53,106 bases of DNA from Bacteroidales bacterium (lineage in GTDB: Bacteria; Bacteroidota; Bacteroidia; Bacteroidales; UBA932), in the NCBI GenBank assembly GCA_017445425.1, contig JAFSUF010000092.1:1-53106 (forward strand), in the 5' to 3' direction. Positions 42,972 through 50,991 of the stretch are shown here, piece by piece. A program made the position numbers and the translations under genes. The notes below the pieces were generated by a model. The model had not been told where the DNA came from, did not search any database, and worked only from the letters and a program-made list of their open reading frames with translations. Every line of letters begins with the position of its first letter. The first letter of the stretch is position 1.

Positions 42972-44171
42972 CTATTTTGATATGTTTGCTAACTGCGTCA
43001 ATATATTGCCTATCTGATACAGGCCGCGCGGAACGTGGAAGCAACCCTTCCACTTGCCACCCTTGAGCGGGAGCAGCACCTCCCCGCGGCGGTTGAGATA
43101 TCCGAACCACTCCGGATATTCGGGATCCTTGAAGCGGGTCCAGAGATAATCGTCAAGCTTAAGAAACCAGTCAAGGGCCTTTTCATTGCCTGTGAGCTGA
43201 TATCCTTTAATCATGGCTATGGCACTCTCCAAATGCACCCACCAGAGTTTCTGGTCCCACTCCAGCTCCTGAGTGGGATATCCCTTCCGGTCCATGAAAT
43301 AGAATATGCCGCCAAATTGCTTGTCCCAGCCGTAGTCTATCACCCTGAGGGCGATTTCCATGCTCTTGTCTATAATGTCCCGGCGGTCGAGACGAAGTCC
43401 GAGGTTCATCATAAACCAGAGCGCCTCCAGGTCGTGCCCGGGGTTAACCCTGCGTCCCTCGAAGCAATCTATAAGGGAGCCGTCAGGGGCGAGATTCTCT
43501 ACCATGACCCCGAGGTCAGGCTGGTAGAACACGTCGAACACCTCGTGCAGAGCCTTCTCTATCGTGGAATCCAGAAGCTGCTTGTCCTCTATGATAGGCT
43601 CCACCTCCAGCGCCATGTTGCATATAATCATCGGCAGTGCGAAATCTTTCATCGGGCGGGTACCGGGGACAGCCTTGAGCCATTTCCCCTTGGGATTGGA
43701 GCGCCTCTCGAGTATCCTGCAGAAAGTCTTGCGGGCAATCTCCGCATAATGGTCGCTGCCGGTGGCCACCGCCAGCTGTGCGAATGCCATGCACGCAAAA
43801 GTGTTGGAGAATATATTATAGGGCTGGATTATGGGCCTGCCTTCCCTGGTGAGTGAAAAATAGAAGTCGTAGTTGCCGTCATGACCGTATTTCTCAAGGA
43901 ACTCTGCTCCCTGCCGGGCGCATTCCAGCCATGCAGGATTCTTTTCCACCTTATTGTACAGCGTTGCGAACATCCACACCTCGCGCCCCTGAAGCCATAC
44001 GAATTTATCTGTGTCAAATACGCTGCCATCACGGTTCAGGCAAGTGAAATATCCGCCGTACTCCAAATCTTGCGACTTCTCCAGCCAGAATGGCAAAACG
44101 CTGTCATATAGCTCGTTATTATACTTGTTCGCGAGCAGTTCAAAATCTTTTCCTGTCATTTTATCAAGCAT
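42972..44171 (-). CDS. AGE family sugar epimerase (N-acylglucosamine 2-epimerase-like)
   Basis: A 399-residue (alpha/alpha)6-barrel protein, first gene of the leftward operon. Conserved AGE residues are seen at R63 (WLQGREVW), H246 (NPGHDLEA), H313 (WWVHLES) and H379 (CFHVPRG). Family members interconvert GlcNAc and ManNAc or isomerise cellobiose or mannose. No signal peptide is present, so it works in the cytosol on imported sugar. Which of these activities applies cannot be read from sequence; N-acetylhexosamine is favoured by the phosphodiester glycosidase and ROK partners. Placing the epimerase ahead of susC is unusual. Confidence 0.9.
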   Translation of the reverse strand: MLDKMTGKDFELLANKYNNELYDSVLPFWLEKSQDLEYGGYFTCLNRDGSVFDTDKFVWLQGREVWMFATLYNKVEKNPAWLECARQGAEFLEKYGHDGNYDFYFSLTREGRPIIQPYNIFSNTFACMAFAQLAVATGSDHYAEIARKTFCRILERRSNPKGKWLKAVPGTRPMKDFALPMIICNMALEVEPIIEDKQLLDSTIEKALHEVFDVFYQPDLGVMVENLAPDGSLIDCFEGRRVNPGHDLEALWFMMNLGLRLDRRDIIDKSMEIALRVIDYGWDKQFGGIFYFMDRKGYPTQELEWDQKLWWVHLESAIAMIKGYQLTGNEKALDWFLKLDDYLWTRFKDPEYPEWFGYLNRRGEVLLPLKGGKWKGCFHVPRGLYQIGNILTQLANISK

Positions 44172-44199
44172 GCTTTAAACTATTCGAAACTCAGTGTAA

Positions 44200-44229
44200 C
44201 AAATTTACAAACTATTATTAAATAATCAA
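44200..44229 (-). promoter_or_regulatory. Promoter of the leftward PUL operon
   Basis: Minus strand: TTG at 44229-44227, 19 nt, then TAAATTTG at 44207-44200, 28 nt before the AGE epimerase ATG. Confidence 0.6.
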
Positions 44230-44232
44230 GAC

Positions 44233-44253
44233 TTTTTAACGATATGTTAAAAA
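44233..44253. promoter_or_regulatory. Probable operator between the divergent promoters
   Basis: A perfect inverted repeat: TTTTTAAC (44233-44240), GATAT, GTTAAAAA (44246-44253). It lies directly upstream of the leftward -33 box and 31 bp upstream of the ROK gene's -7 box, so one bound regulator could affect both. Size and A/T-rich ends resemble NagC/Mlc-type sites, which fits binding by the adjacent ROK protein. Confidence 0.6.
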
Positions 44254-44283
44254 TAATATTTATGTTTTTTACACAATTATAAA

Positions 44284-44291
44284 TATCTTTG
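44284..44291 (+). promoter_or_regulatory. -7 element of the ROK gene
   Basis: TATCTTTG, 16 nt before the ROK ATG, matches TAnnTTTG. The -33 box is not obvious. Confidence 0.55.
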
Positions 44292-44307
44292 TGCGACAAA
44301 TAACGTT

Positions 44308-45504
44308 ATGACTTCCTTCCTGAATGACATCAACGGCCGCTATGCCGCCGAAAAAAGGACAATCCTGAACCTATGCATCAAGGGGTCCGGGTTCAGCCTT
44401 GCCGACCTGGCCAAGGAACTTGACACCAGCATCCCCAAAATATCCCGCATCGTAACTGAACTGTTAGATATGGGCTATCTGGCCGACCTGGGCAAGCAGG
44501 AATCCGCATCCGGCAGGAGGCCCAGCATATACGGCCTCAATCCGGGTGCCGGCTATTTCGTGGGCGTCGATGTCGGGCAAGACAGCCTCACCATTGCCGT
44601 CACCGACTTCCCCGGCCGCGTCGTCCATTTTGAGCATGACGTCCCCTATCGGTTGCAGAACACAGAAGAGTCTGTGCTCGGGTTGTGCTCCAAAGTGATT
44701 GAAATCATCTCCAAGGCCAGAATAGACCGCACGAGGGTCCGTTCTTATGGAGTAAACCTGACTGGGCGGGTCAATCACGAGACGGGTTATAGCTACACCT
44801 ATTTCATCAGTGAAGAAAAGCCCATCCGCAGCATCTTGGAGCAGGGTTTTGGCAAGACCGTATCGGTAGAGAACGACTCCCACGGAATGGCCTACGGAGA
44901 GTATATGAGCGGTATTGCGGGCGACGCCGGGAACATTCTGTTCCTGAATGTGGGCTGGGGCCTGGGTATGGGCATGGTGCTGGACGGCAAGCTTTTCTAC
45001 GGCAAATCGGGCTTCTCCGGAGAGGTCGGGCACTTCCCTATGCTGGACAACAACCAGATATGCCGTTGCGGCAAGATAGGCTGTCTGGAGACCGGCGCCT
45101 CCGGCCTTGCGCTGCACCGCCTTGTAAAAGAGCGGATAAAGGAGGGTCAGCCCTCGCTTCTGACAGAAAAAATGGACAATGACGGGGAACTCACGCTTAA
45201 CGACATCCTGGATGCAGTACAGAAAGAAGATGTCACCGCCATCGAGTGCGTAGAGGAAATAGGCGCCACGCTGGGCCGGGCAGTCGCAGGACTTATCAAC
45301 ATCTTCAATCCCGACATCGTGATTATAGGCGGGCGGCTTTCAGCGGCGGAACGCTACCTGATGCCACCCTTGAAGATTGCCGTAAACAAACTATCCCTGA
45401 ATCTTGTAAACAATGACACAGTCATCAAGGTGTCCCGTCTGGGGCTCCGTGCCGGAGCCATCGGCGCCAGTCTTTTGGCAAAAAGCAGAATGTTAAATAA
45501 CTGA
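44308..45504 (+). CDS. ROK family transcriptional regulator
   Basis: A 398-residue NagC/Mlc-like repressor. A winged-helix DNA-binding domain spans residues 20-75 (GFSLADLAKELDTSIPKISR). The sugar-binding ROK domain follows with VGVDVG near 85, an END motif (188-190), GEVGH at 238-242 and the zinc-binding CxCGxxGCxE at 252-261 (CRCGKIGCLE). ROK repressors release DNA on binding sugar or sugar phosphate. It is divergent to the SusC/D operon and next to a palindrome, so autoregulation and control of that operon are likely. Kinase activity is less likely given the DNA-binding domain. Confidence 0.93.
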   Translation: MTSFLNDINGRYAAEKRTILNLCIKGSGFSLADLAKELDTSIPKISRIVTELLDMGYLADLGKQESASGRRPSIYGLNPGAGYFVGVDVGQDSLTIAVTDFPGRVVHFEHDVPYRLQNTEESVLGLCSKVIEIISKARIDRTRVRSYGVNLTGRVNHETGYSYTYFISEEKPIRSILEQGFGKTVSVENDSHGMAYGEYMSGIAGDAGNILFLNVGWGLGMGMVLDGKLFYGKSGFSGEVGHFPMLDNNQICRCGKIGCLETGASGLALHRLVKERIKEGQPSLLTEKMDNDGELTLNDILDAVQKEDVTAIECVEEIGATLGRAVAGLINIFNPDIVIIGGRLSAAERYLMPPLKIAVNKLSLNLVNNDTVIKVSRLGLRAGAIGASLLAKSRMLNN

Positions 45505-45507
45505 TAT

Positions 45508-46593
45508 ATGGAAAACCGACGATCTTTTCTTAAAAAGAGCGCCCTCGCGGCTGCCGGAGCGCCGCTGCTGGCCTCTTGCAAATCCGCCCGCGGCGGCGAC
45601 AAGTGGGGCATTGAAGCCGACGAATCCATTCAAAATACCCTCATAGTTCCCAAAGCCAACGCCCTGCCCATCACAGGAACTTTCCTGGATGAGATATCTC
45701 ACGACATTCCCCACCAGAACTGGGGCGAAAAGGAGTGGGATCGCGATTTCCGCTACATGAAGGATATGGGCATAGACACCGTGATAGATATTCGCTGCGG
45801 CTACCGCAAGTTCATCACCTACCCTTCCCCCTACCTGCTGGGCAAAGGCTGCTATATGCCTTCCGTCGATCTGATAGATATGTTCTGCCGGCTCGCCCAG
45901 AAATATGACATGAAGTTTATGCTGGGTCTCTACGACTCCGGCAAATACTGGGACACGGGCGATATGAGCTACGAAGTCGAGTCCAACAAATATGTCATAG
46001 ACGAAATCTGGAATATGTACGGCAGCAGATACTCCAGCTTCGGGGGATGGTACATCTCCGGGGAAATCTCCCGCGCCACCAAAGGCGCCATAGAATCCTT
46101 CCGCACCATGGGGCGTCAGTGCAAGGAGATTTCAGGCGGACTGCCCACATTCATATCTCCCTGGATCGACGGCAAGAAGGCTGTCGGAGCTGCCAGCGAC
46201 AAACTGACCAAAGAAGAAGCCGTGTCGGTCGCCCGGCACGAGAAGGAGTGGGATGAAATTTTTGACGGCATTCACGATTATGTCGATGCCTGCGCCTTTC
46301 AAGACGGCCATATAGACTACGACGAACTGGACGCTTTCTTCACGGTCAACAAAAAACTGGCCGACAAGTACGGAATGCAATGCTGGACCAACGCCGAGAA
46401 CTTCGACCGCGACATGCCCATACACTTCTTCCCCATCAAATTTGACAAGCTTCGGCTAAAACTCGAAGCGGCAAAACGCTGTGGCTACGACAAAGCCATC
46501 ACCTTTGAATTCTCGCACTTCATGAGTCCCCAGTCCGCCTACCTCCAGGCCGGCCACTTATACGACCGCTACCGGGAATACTTCGGGATATAG
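45508..46593 (+). CDS. DUF4434 protein with twin-arginine-like signal
   Basis: A 361-residue exported protein. The N-terminus MENRRSFLKKSALAAAG has a twin-arginine-like motif (RRSFLKK) and then a lipobox-like LASC (cysteine about residue 24). The body has DUF4434 features (ITGTFLDEISHDIPHQNW, FMLGLYDSGKYW, GWYISGEISRATKG) and a TIM-barrel pattern like that of glycoside hydrolases; E and D residues in YISGEIS and VDACAFQDGHIDY could be catalytic, but no activity is known. It is three bases after the ROK gene, so it is under the same promoter. Confidence 0.85.
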   Translation: MENRRSFLKKSALAAAGAPLLASCKSARGGDKWGIEADESIQNTLIVPKANALPITGTFLDEISHDIPHQNWGEKEWDRDFRYMKDMGIDTVIDIRCGYRKFITYPSPYLLGKGCYMPSVDLIDMFCRLAQKYDMKFMLGLYDSGKYWDTGDMSYEVESNKYVIDEIWNMYGSRYSSFGGWYISGEISRATKGAIESFRTMGRQCKEISGGLPTFISPWIDGKKAVGAASDKLTKEEAVSVARHEKEWDEIFDGIHDYVDACAFQDGHIDYDELDAFFTVNKKLADKYGMQCWTNAENFDRDMPIHFFPIKFDKLRLKLEAAKRCGYDKAITFEFSHFMSPQSAYLQAGHLYDRYREYFGI

Positions 46594-46599
46594 ACTATC

Positions 46600-46624
46600 G
46601 GGGGGCAGACATTACTCCCCCTCC
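46600..46624. terminator. Short hairpin between convergent genes
   Basis: GGGGG (46601-46605) pairs with CCCCC in the segment 46617-46621, between the convergent DUF4434 and DUF2461 genes and over the DUF2461 stop codon. There is no good T-tract, so it is at best a weak terminator. Confidence 0.35.
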
Positions 46625-47274
46625 AGGACATAATCCACGCAACGGTTGAGCAGTTCACAGAATGCTGACGTGGGTTTAAGATCCCGTGCTGCACGACGGG
46701 CCAGACCGGGGTCTGTGATGTACTTGCGCTTCAGCGGCTTCATCAGCAGATATGACTTGAGGCGGTAGTAGTCGCTGTAGGGACCTTCCTGCCAGCCCAA
46801 AGGGAGGCGGGTCAGCGCACCGTCCCAGTCTATCTCAAAGCCTTTTGCCGCCTTGATTGCACTGTCTAACTTTTCCCCGGACAGCATTATCTCTTCGCGG
46901 ATGCTCTTTATCATCTCTTTGGTTGGATTGTAGAGCCCTGAGCAAAGGAAATATGTGCCGGTTGCGGGTTCTATATGAAGATAGTAGCCGGCCCGGCCGC
47001 TCTTCTTGCCACCGGCGCACACGTATATCCCCATATGGGTCTTATACGGGCTCTTGTCGGGCGAAAAACGGATGTCGCGGTAAATGCGGTAGGTGCAGTC
47101 CTCCACCCTGAGGCCAGCCATACGGGGGTCAAATGCAGCAATGCGGGATATAAGTTCTACGGCAACCTCTGCGATTGTGTTCTTGGCCTGCAAATATTCG
47201 CCCTTGTGGGCGTCAAACCACTCTTTATAGTTGTGCTGCGCAAGCTCTTCCAGAAAAGCGATGACCTGTTCCAT
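46612..47274 (-). CDS. DUF2461 domain protein
   Basis: A 220-residue cytosolic protein of the DUF2461 family. Recognised by the N-terminal FLEELAQHNYKEWFDAHK, the central YRIYRDIRFSPDKSPYKTHMG and GYYLHIEP. The family is widespread in bacteria and fungi; function is unknown. It is five bases downstream of purL and on the same strand, so it is probably translated from the purL mRNA. Confidence 0.93.
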   Translation of the reverse strand: MEQVIAFLEELAQHNYKEWFDAHKGEYLQAKNTIAEVAVELISRIAAFDPRMAGLRVEDCTYRIYRDIRFSPDKSPYKTHMGIYVCAGGKKSGRAGYYLHIEPATGTYFLCSGLYNPTKEMIKSIREEIMLSGEKLDSAIKAAKGFEIDWDGALTRLPLGWQEGPYSDYYRLKSYLLMKPLKRKYITDPGLARRAARDLKPTSAFCELLNRCVDYVLEGE

Positions 47275-47279
47275 ACCGA

Positions 47280-50200
47280 TTATCTTTGTGAAAGCCAGTT
47301 ATACGCGTTTATGAACATATCTAACCAGGGCGTGTCTGCATCGTGCCGCTTCTCACGCGGGTACCAAGGCCAGTTCCATGGACGCAGGCAGCGCTCCGGA
47401 TGTGGCATCATGGCCAGATGGCGGCCGTCGGGGCTGCAGACACCGGCCACGCCTTCAGGAGAACCGTTGGGGTTGCCCGGATAATCTTTATAGTTATAAC
47501 GAACTGCAACCTTCTGCTTGCCAGCGGGGTTGAAGGAGAACTTACCCTCTCCGTGCGCAACCCAGATACCCAGCTTGCAGCCCTTCAGAGATTTCAGCAT
47601 GATTGCGGGAGAATCCTCTATAGTAACTCCCACAAAGCAGCTTTCAAACTTGTGACTGTCGTTGTGAACCATCTTGGGGGCATGTGCGCGGTCGTCGGGG
47701 GTGACTACGCCAAGTTCCGCCATCAGCTGGCAGCCGTTGCAGATGCCAAGGCTCAGCGTATCCTCACGGACATAGAAAGCGTCAATTGCGGCGCGCGCCT
47801 TGTCGTTATACAGCAGCGCTCCCGCCCACCCCTTGGCGCTGCCCAGGGTATCGGCGTTAGAAAAGCCGCCCACAAACACTATCATCTGCACGCCGGAGAG
47901 GTCTTCGCGCCCGCTGGTGAGGTCGGTGGTGTGGACATCGCGCACCTCGAAGCCGGCCATATATAGGGCCCAGGCCATTTCGCGGTCGCCGTTGGAACCT
48001 TTCTCGCGGATGATGGCGGCTACCGGCTTGCGCCCATTTCCGCTGCGGACAACGCGCTTCTCAGGGAAGTTGTAGCGCAGCGGCTGGTTTGCGAAATTGT
48101 CGCGGCGTTTCTCTGCGCAACCGCCGGAAGTCTGACGTTTGTCAAGCAGATATGATGTGTTGAACCAGCGCCCGCGCATCGCATCAATGTCAAGATGCAG
48201 CTCGCCGCCAGCATATCTGATATCCAGTTTGCGCTCTGCCTGCCAACGGCCGATGATGTAGAAAGCAACGCCGTTCATACTAAGGTAATCCTCTACAAAC
48301 GGAGTCACAGCCTGCACAATCACGCCCGGCATCTCGCTGAACAGGGCATTTGCATCCAATGCGGCCAGATTGATGTCGAGGCCGCCCTTCTGGTTGGCAA
48401 ACATGCTCTCTAACAGTGCGGTAACAAGGCCTCCTGCGCTGACGTCGTGGCCGGCAAATATCAGCTCCTGCGCCACCAGGGTCTGCACAGCCTCAAAACA
48501 TTTTGCAAAGTAAGCAGGGTCGGCGATATCGGGGCACTCACGTCCTACTGCCGAGCAAACCTGTGCATAGGCGCTGCCACCCAGTGCGAAGCGCGGCTTG
48601 CGGTCGAACGGGATATAAATAATCTTGGAGCCTACGCTCTCAAACGATGCATGGACCGTCTTGGTGATGTCGCTCACCTGACCCACGGTAGAGACTATAA
48701 GAGTACCGGGAGAGATCACTTTCTCGCCGGAGGGATATTTCTGCGTCATGGACATAGAATCCTTGCCGGTGGGTATGTTTATGCCCAGGGCGACGGCAAA
48801 GTCAGACGCACCTTTCACCGCCTTGTACAGGCGGGCGTCCTCACCCTCGTTGCGGGTCGGCCACATCCAGTTGGCGGAGAGAGAGACCCCGCGCAGGCCA
48901 CCCTCTATCGGTGCCCATACCATATTGGTGAGGGCCTCCGATATGGCCATGCGCGACCCGGCGGCAGGATCTATCAGACCGACTGCGGGCGCGTGCCCTA
49001 TTGATGTCGCAATGCCGCGGTTGTCGTCATAACCGATGGCTGTCACGGCCACGTCGTTGAGCGGGAGCTGTATCTCACCGGCGGTCTGTTGGCAGGCTAT
49101 GAGACCGGTCACGGAGCGGTCCACCTTATTGGTAAGCCAGTCCTTGCAGGCCACCGACTCCAGCGAGAGGATATCCCCGATAACCTTTTCCAGTTCGGCA
49201 GGGGTATAGCTGCCAACGGCCGGAATATCGGGATAGGTCTTTTCGACCGTCGTCCCGGTCATCACCGTCCTGGGGGTGCTGCCCATCATGTCGCCGATGG
49301 CCAGGTCTATGGGGGCGACGCCGGCAGCGCTGTCCTTCAAGGTGAAATTATGCTCTCCGGTGGTCGTGCCGATCTTGTAGAACGGGGCTCGCTCGCGTTC
49401 GGCAATCTTCTGCAGATGGTCCGAATCATGTTCCTTCATCACCAGACCCATGCGCTCCTGGCTTTCGTTGCCGATTATCTCTTTGTAAGAGAGCGTCGGG
49501 TCGCCGATTGGCAGTTTACTGATGTCAATGGTGCCGCCCACCTCTTCCACGAGTTCGGATAGGCAGTTCAGGTGGCCGCCTGCGCCATGGTCGTGAACCG
49601 ATATGATGGTGTTCACCTTCTCCTCTGCGATTGCCCGGATCGCATTGTATGCGCGTTTCTGCATCTCCGGATTGGAACGCTGCACCGCGTTGAGTTCTAT
49701 GGCATTGGCATATTCTCCGGTTGCTACAGAGCTCACCGCGCCGCCTCCCATGCCGATGCGGTAGTTGTCACCGCCCAGCAAAACCACGGCATCGCCGGCG
49801 CCCGGAGTCTCCTTGATTGAGTCACGCTTGCGGGCATATCCCACGCCTCCTGCCTGCATTATGACCTTGTCGTAGCCGTACATGCCGCGCTCGTCGCCAT
49901 ACTCGAAAGTGAGCAGCGAGCCGCAGATAATGGGCTGGCCAAACTTGTTGCCGAAGTCGCTGGCACCGTTGGATGCCTTGATAAGTATCTCCTGCGGGGT
50001 CTGGTAGAGCCATTTGCGCTCCTGGAAAGCCTCCCAGGCCCGCCGGCCCTCTTCAAAACGGGGATAGCTGGTCATATAGACGGCTGTGCCGGCAATCGGG
50101 AACGAACCTTTGCCGCCCGCCATACGGTCGCGTATCTCGCCGCCGGTACCGGTCGCAGCGCCGTTGAAGGGCTCCACCGTGGTGGGGAAGTTGTGTGTCT

Positions 50201-50942
50201 CAGCCTTGAGAGAAATCACCGTCTCCGCCTCATCCATAATGAATTGCGATGGTTGTGAACCATCCTTGGGATGGAACATCTCCAGCGTCGGACCTTCAAT
50301 GAATGCGCAATTGTCTTTGTATGCCGATACCACCCGGTTACGGTTGGTCTGGGTTGTCTTCTTTATCAGTTTGAACAGGCTGGAGGGCTGCTCTTCACCG
50401 TCTATGATAAATGTGCCGTTGAAAATCTTGTGGCGGCAGTGCTCACTGTTGACCTGGCTGAATCCGAACACCTCGCTGTCGGTGAGGCTGCGGCCCAGTT
50501 TAGCCGAAAGGTCCTGAAGATACTTGATCTCTTCCGGCGAAAGCGCCAAACCCTCGCGGCGGTTGTACTCTTCAAAATCGGTGATGTACTCTATAGGGTC
50601 GGGGGTGTGGTCAACCTTGAAAATATCCTGATCCAAGCCATCATATAGCCGCTGCAGCATCTTGTCATAGGAAGCATCATCGCCTTTCACAGGGAAATAC
50701 TCCTCTATGCGCTTCACGCCGCTGATATTCATATTCTGGGTTATCTCCACCGCGGTGGTGCTCCAGGGAGTTATCATTTCCCGGCGCGGCCCCACGAACC
50801 ATCCGGCAATCTTCTCCTCGCCGGTCTTCTTGGCGCAAGAAAAAAGCCACTCAAGGGCATCTATAGCTTCTTGTGGCTGGTTATCAACTGTTTGGACTGC
50901 AATGACGCTGCCTGCGTCGCTTCGGAAAAACAAGATTTTCAT
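47280..50942 (-). CDS. purL: Phosphoribosylformylglycinamidine synthase
   Basis: A 1220-residue single-chain enzyme of the E. coli type that makes FGAM from FGAR, glutamine and ATP. It has the N-terminal PurS-like region, two AIR-synthase-like halves (for example NSEHCRHKIFNG, ETHNFPTTVEPFNGAATGTGG, HDVSAGGL) and a C-terminal class I glutaminase with the nucleophile Cys in GICNGCQLM and the His/Glu pair in PHPERC. The start is either the ATG at 50942 or one three codons earlier; 50942 gives the usual 19-nt spacing to the -7 box TAAATTTG (50969-50962). Confidence 0.97.
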   Translation of the reverse strand: MKILFFRSDAGSVIAVQTVDNQPQEAIDALEWLFSCAKKTGEEKIAGWFVGPRREMITPWSTTAVEITQNMNISGVKRIEEYFPVKGDDASYDKMLQRLYDGLDQDIFKVDHTPDPIEYITDFEEYNRREGLALSPEEIKYLQDLSAKLGRSLTDSEVFGFSQVNSEHCRHKIFNGTFIIDGEEQPSSLFKLIKKTTQTNRNRVVSAYKDNCAFIEGPTLEMFHPKDGSQPSQFIMDEAETVISLKAETHNFPTTVEPFNGAATGTGGEIRDRMAGGKGSFPIAGTAVYMTSYPRFEEGRRAWEAFQERKWLYQTPQEILIKASNGASDFGNKFGQPIICGSLLTFEYGDERGMYGYDKVIMQAGGVGYARKRDSIKETPGAGDAVVLLGGDNYRIGMGGGAVSSVATGEYANAIELNAVQRSNPEMQKRAYNAIRAIAEEKVNTIISVHDHGAGGHLNCLSELVEEVGGTIDISKLPIGDPTLSYKEIIGNESQERMGLVMKEHDSDHLQKIAERERAPFYKIGTTTGEHNFTLKDSAAGVAPIDLAIGDMMGSTPRTVMTGTTVEKTYPDIPAVGSYTPAELEKVIGDILSLESVACKDWLTNKVDRSVTGLIACQQTAGEIQLPLNDVAVTAIGYDDNRGIATSIGHAPAVGLIDPAAGSRMAISEALTNMVWAPIEGGLRGVSLSANWMWPTRNEGEDARLYKAVKGASDFAVALGINIPTGKDSMSMTQKYPSGEKVISPGTLIVSTVGQVSDITKTVHASFESVGSKIIYIPFDRKPRFALGGSAYAQVCSAVGRECPDIADPAYFAKCFEAVQTLVAQELIFAGHDVSAGGLVTALLESMFANQKGGLDINLAALDANALFSEMPGVIVQAVTPFVEDYLSMNGVAFYIIGRWQAERKLDIRYAGGELHLDIDAMRGRWFNTSYLLDKRQTSGGCAEKRRDNFANQPLRYNFPEKRVVRSGNGRKPVAAIIREKGSNGDREMAWALYMAGFEVRDVHTTDLTSGREDLSGVQMIVFVGGFSNADTLGSAKGWAGALLYNDKARAAIDAFYVREDTLSLGICNGCQLMAELGVVTPDDRAHAPKMVHNDSHKFESCFVGVTIEDSPAIMLKSLKGCKLGIWVAHGEGKFSFNPAGKQKVAVRYNYKDYPGNPNGSPEGVAGVCSPDGRHLAMMPHPERCLRPWNWPWYPREKRHDADTPWLDMFINAYNWLSQR

Positions 50943-50961
50943 TTGAGTCATTTTGTAACCG

Positions 50962-50987
50962 CAAATTTAGCAAAATACGTAATTTTG
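50962..50987. promoter_or_regulatory. Divergent -7 elements of purL and folC
   Basis: Minus-strand TAAATTTG at 50969-50962 serves purL. Plus-strand TAATTTTG at 50980-50987 ends only four bases before the folC GTG at 50992, so transcription should start at or within a few bases of the start codon. The nearest TTTG to the folC box is 24 nt upstream rather than 19. Confidence 0.55.
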
Positions 50988-50991
50988 CGGT

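Larger units (their letters stand above)
26460..46593. other. PUL-like glycan utilisation locus
   Basis: Eleven minus-strand genes (44171 down to 26460) and two plus-strand genes (44308-46593) are arranged around one divergent promoter region. Gaps between minus-strand genes are 24 nt or less, with several ATGA overlaps, except for the 114-nt gap after the BACON gene, which carries a terminator. The set includes SusC/SusD, four more surface lipoproteins, a phosphodiester glycosidase, an epimerase, an acyltransferase, an exported FAD oxidoreductase, a sugar porter, a ROK regulator and a DUF4434 protein. No HTCS, ECF sigma or canonical GH/PL family was found. Confidence 0.8.
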
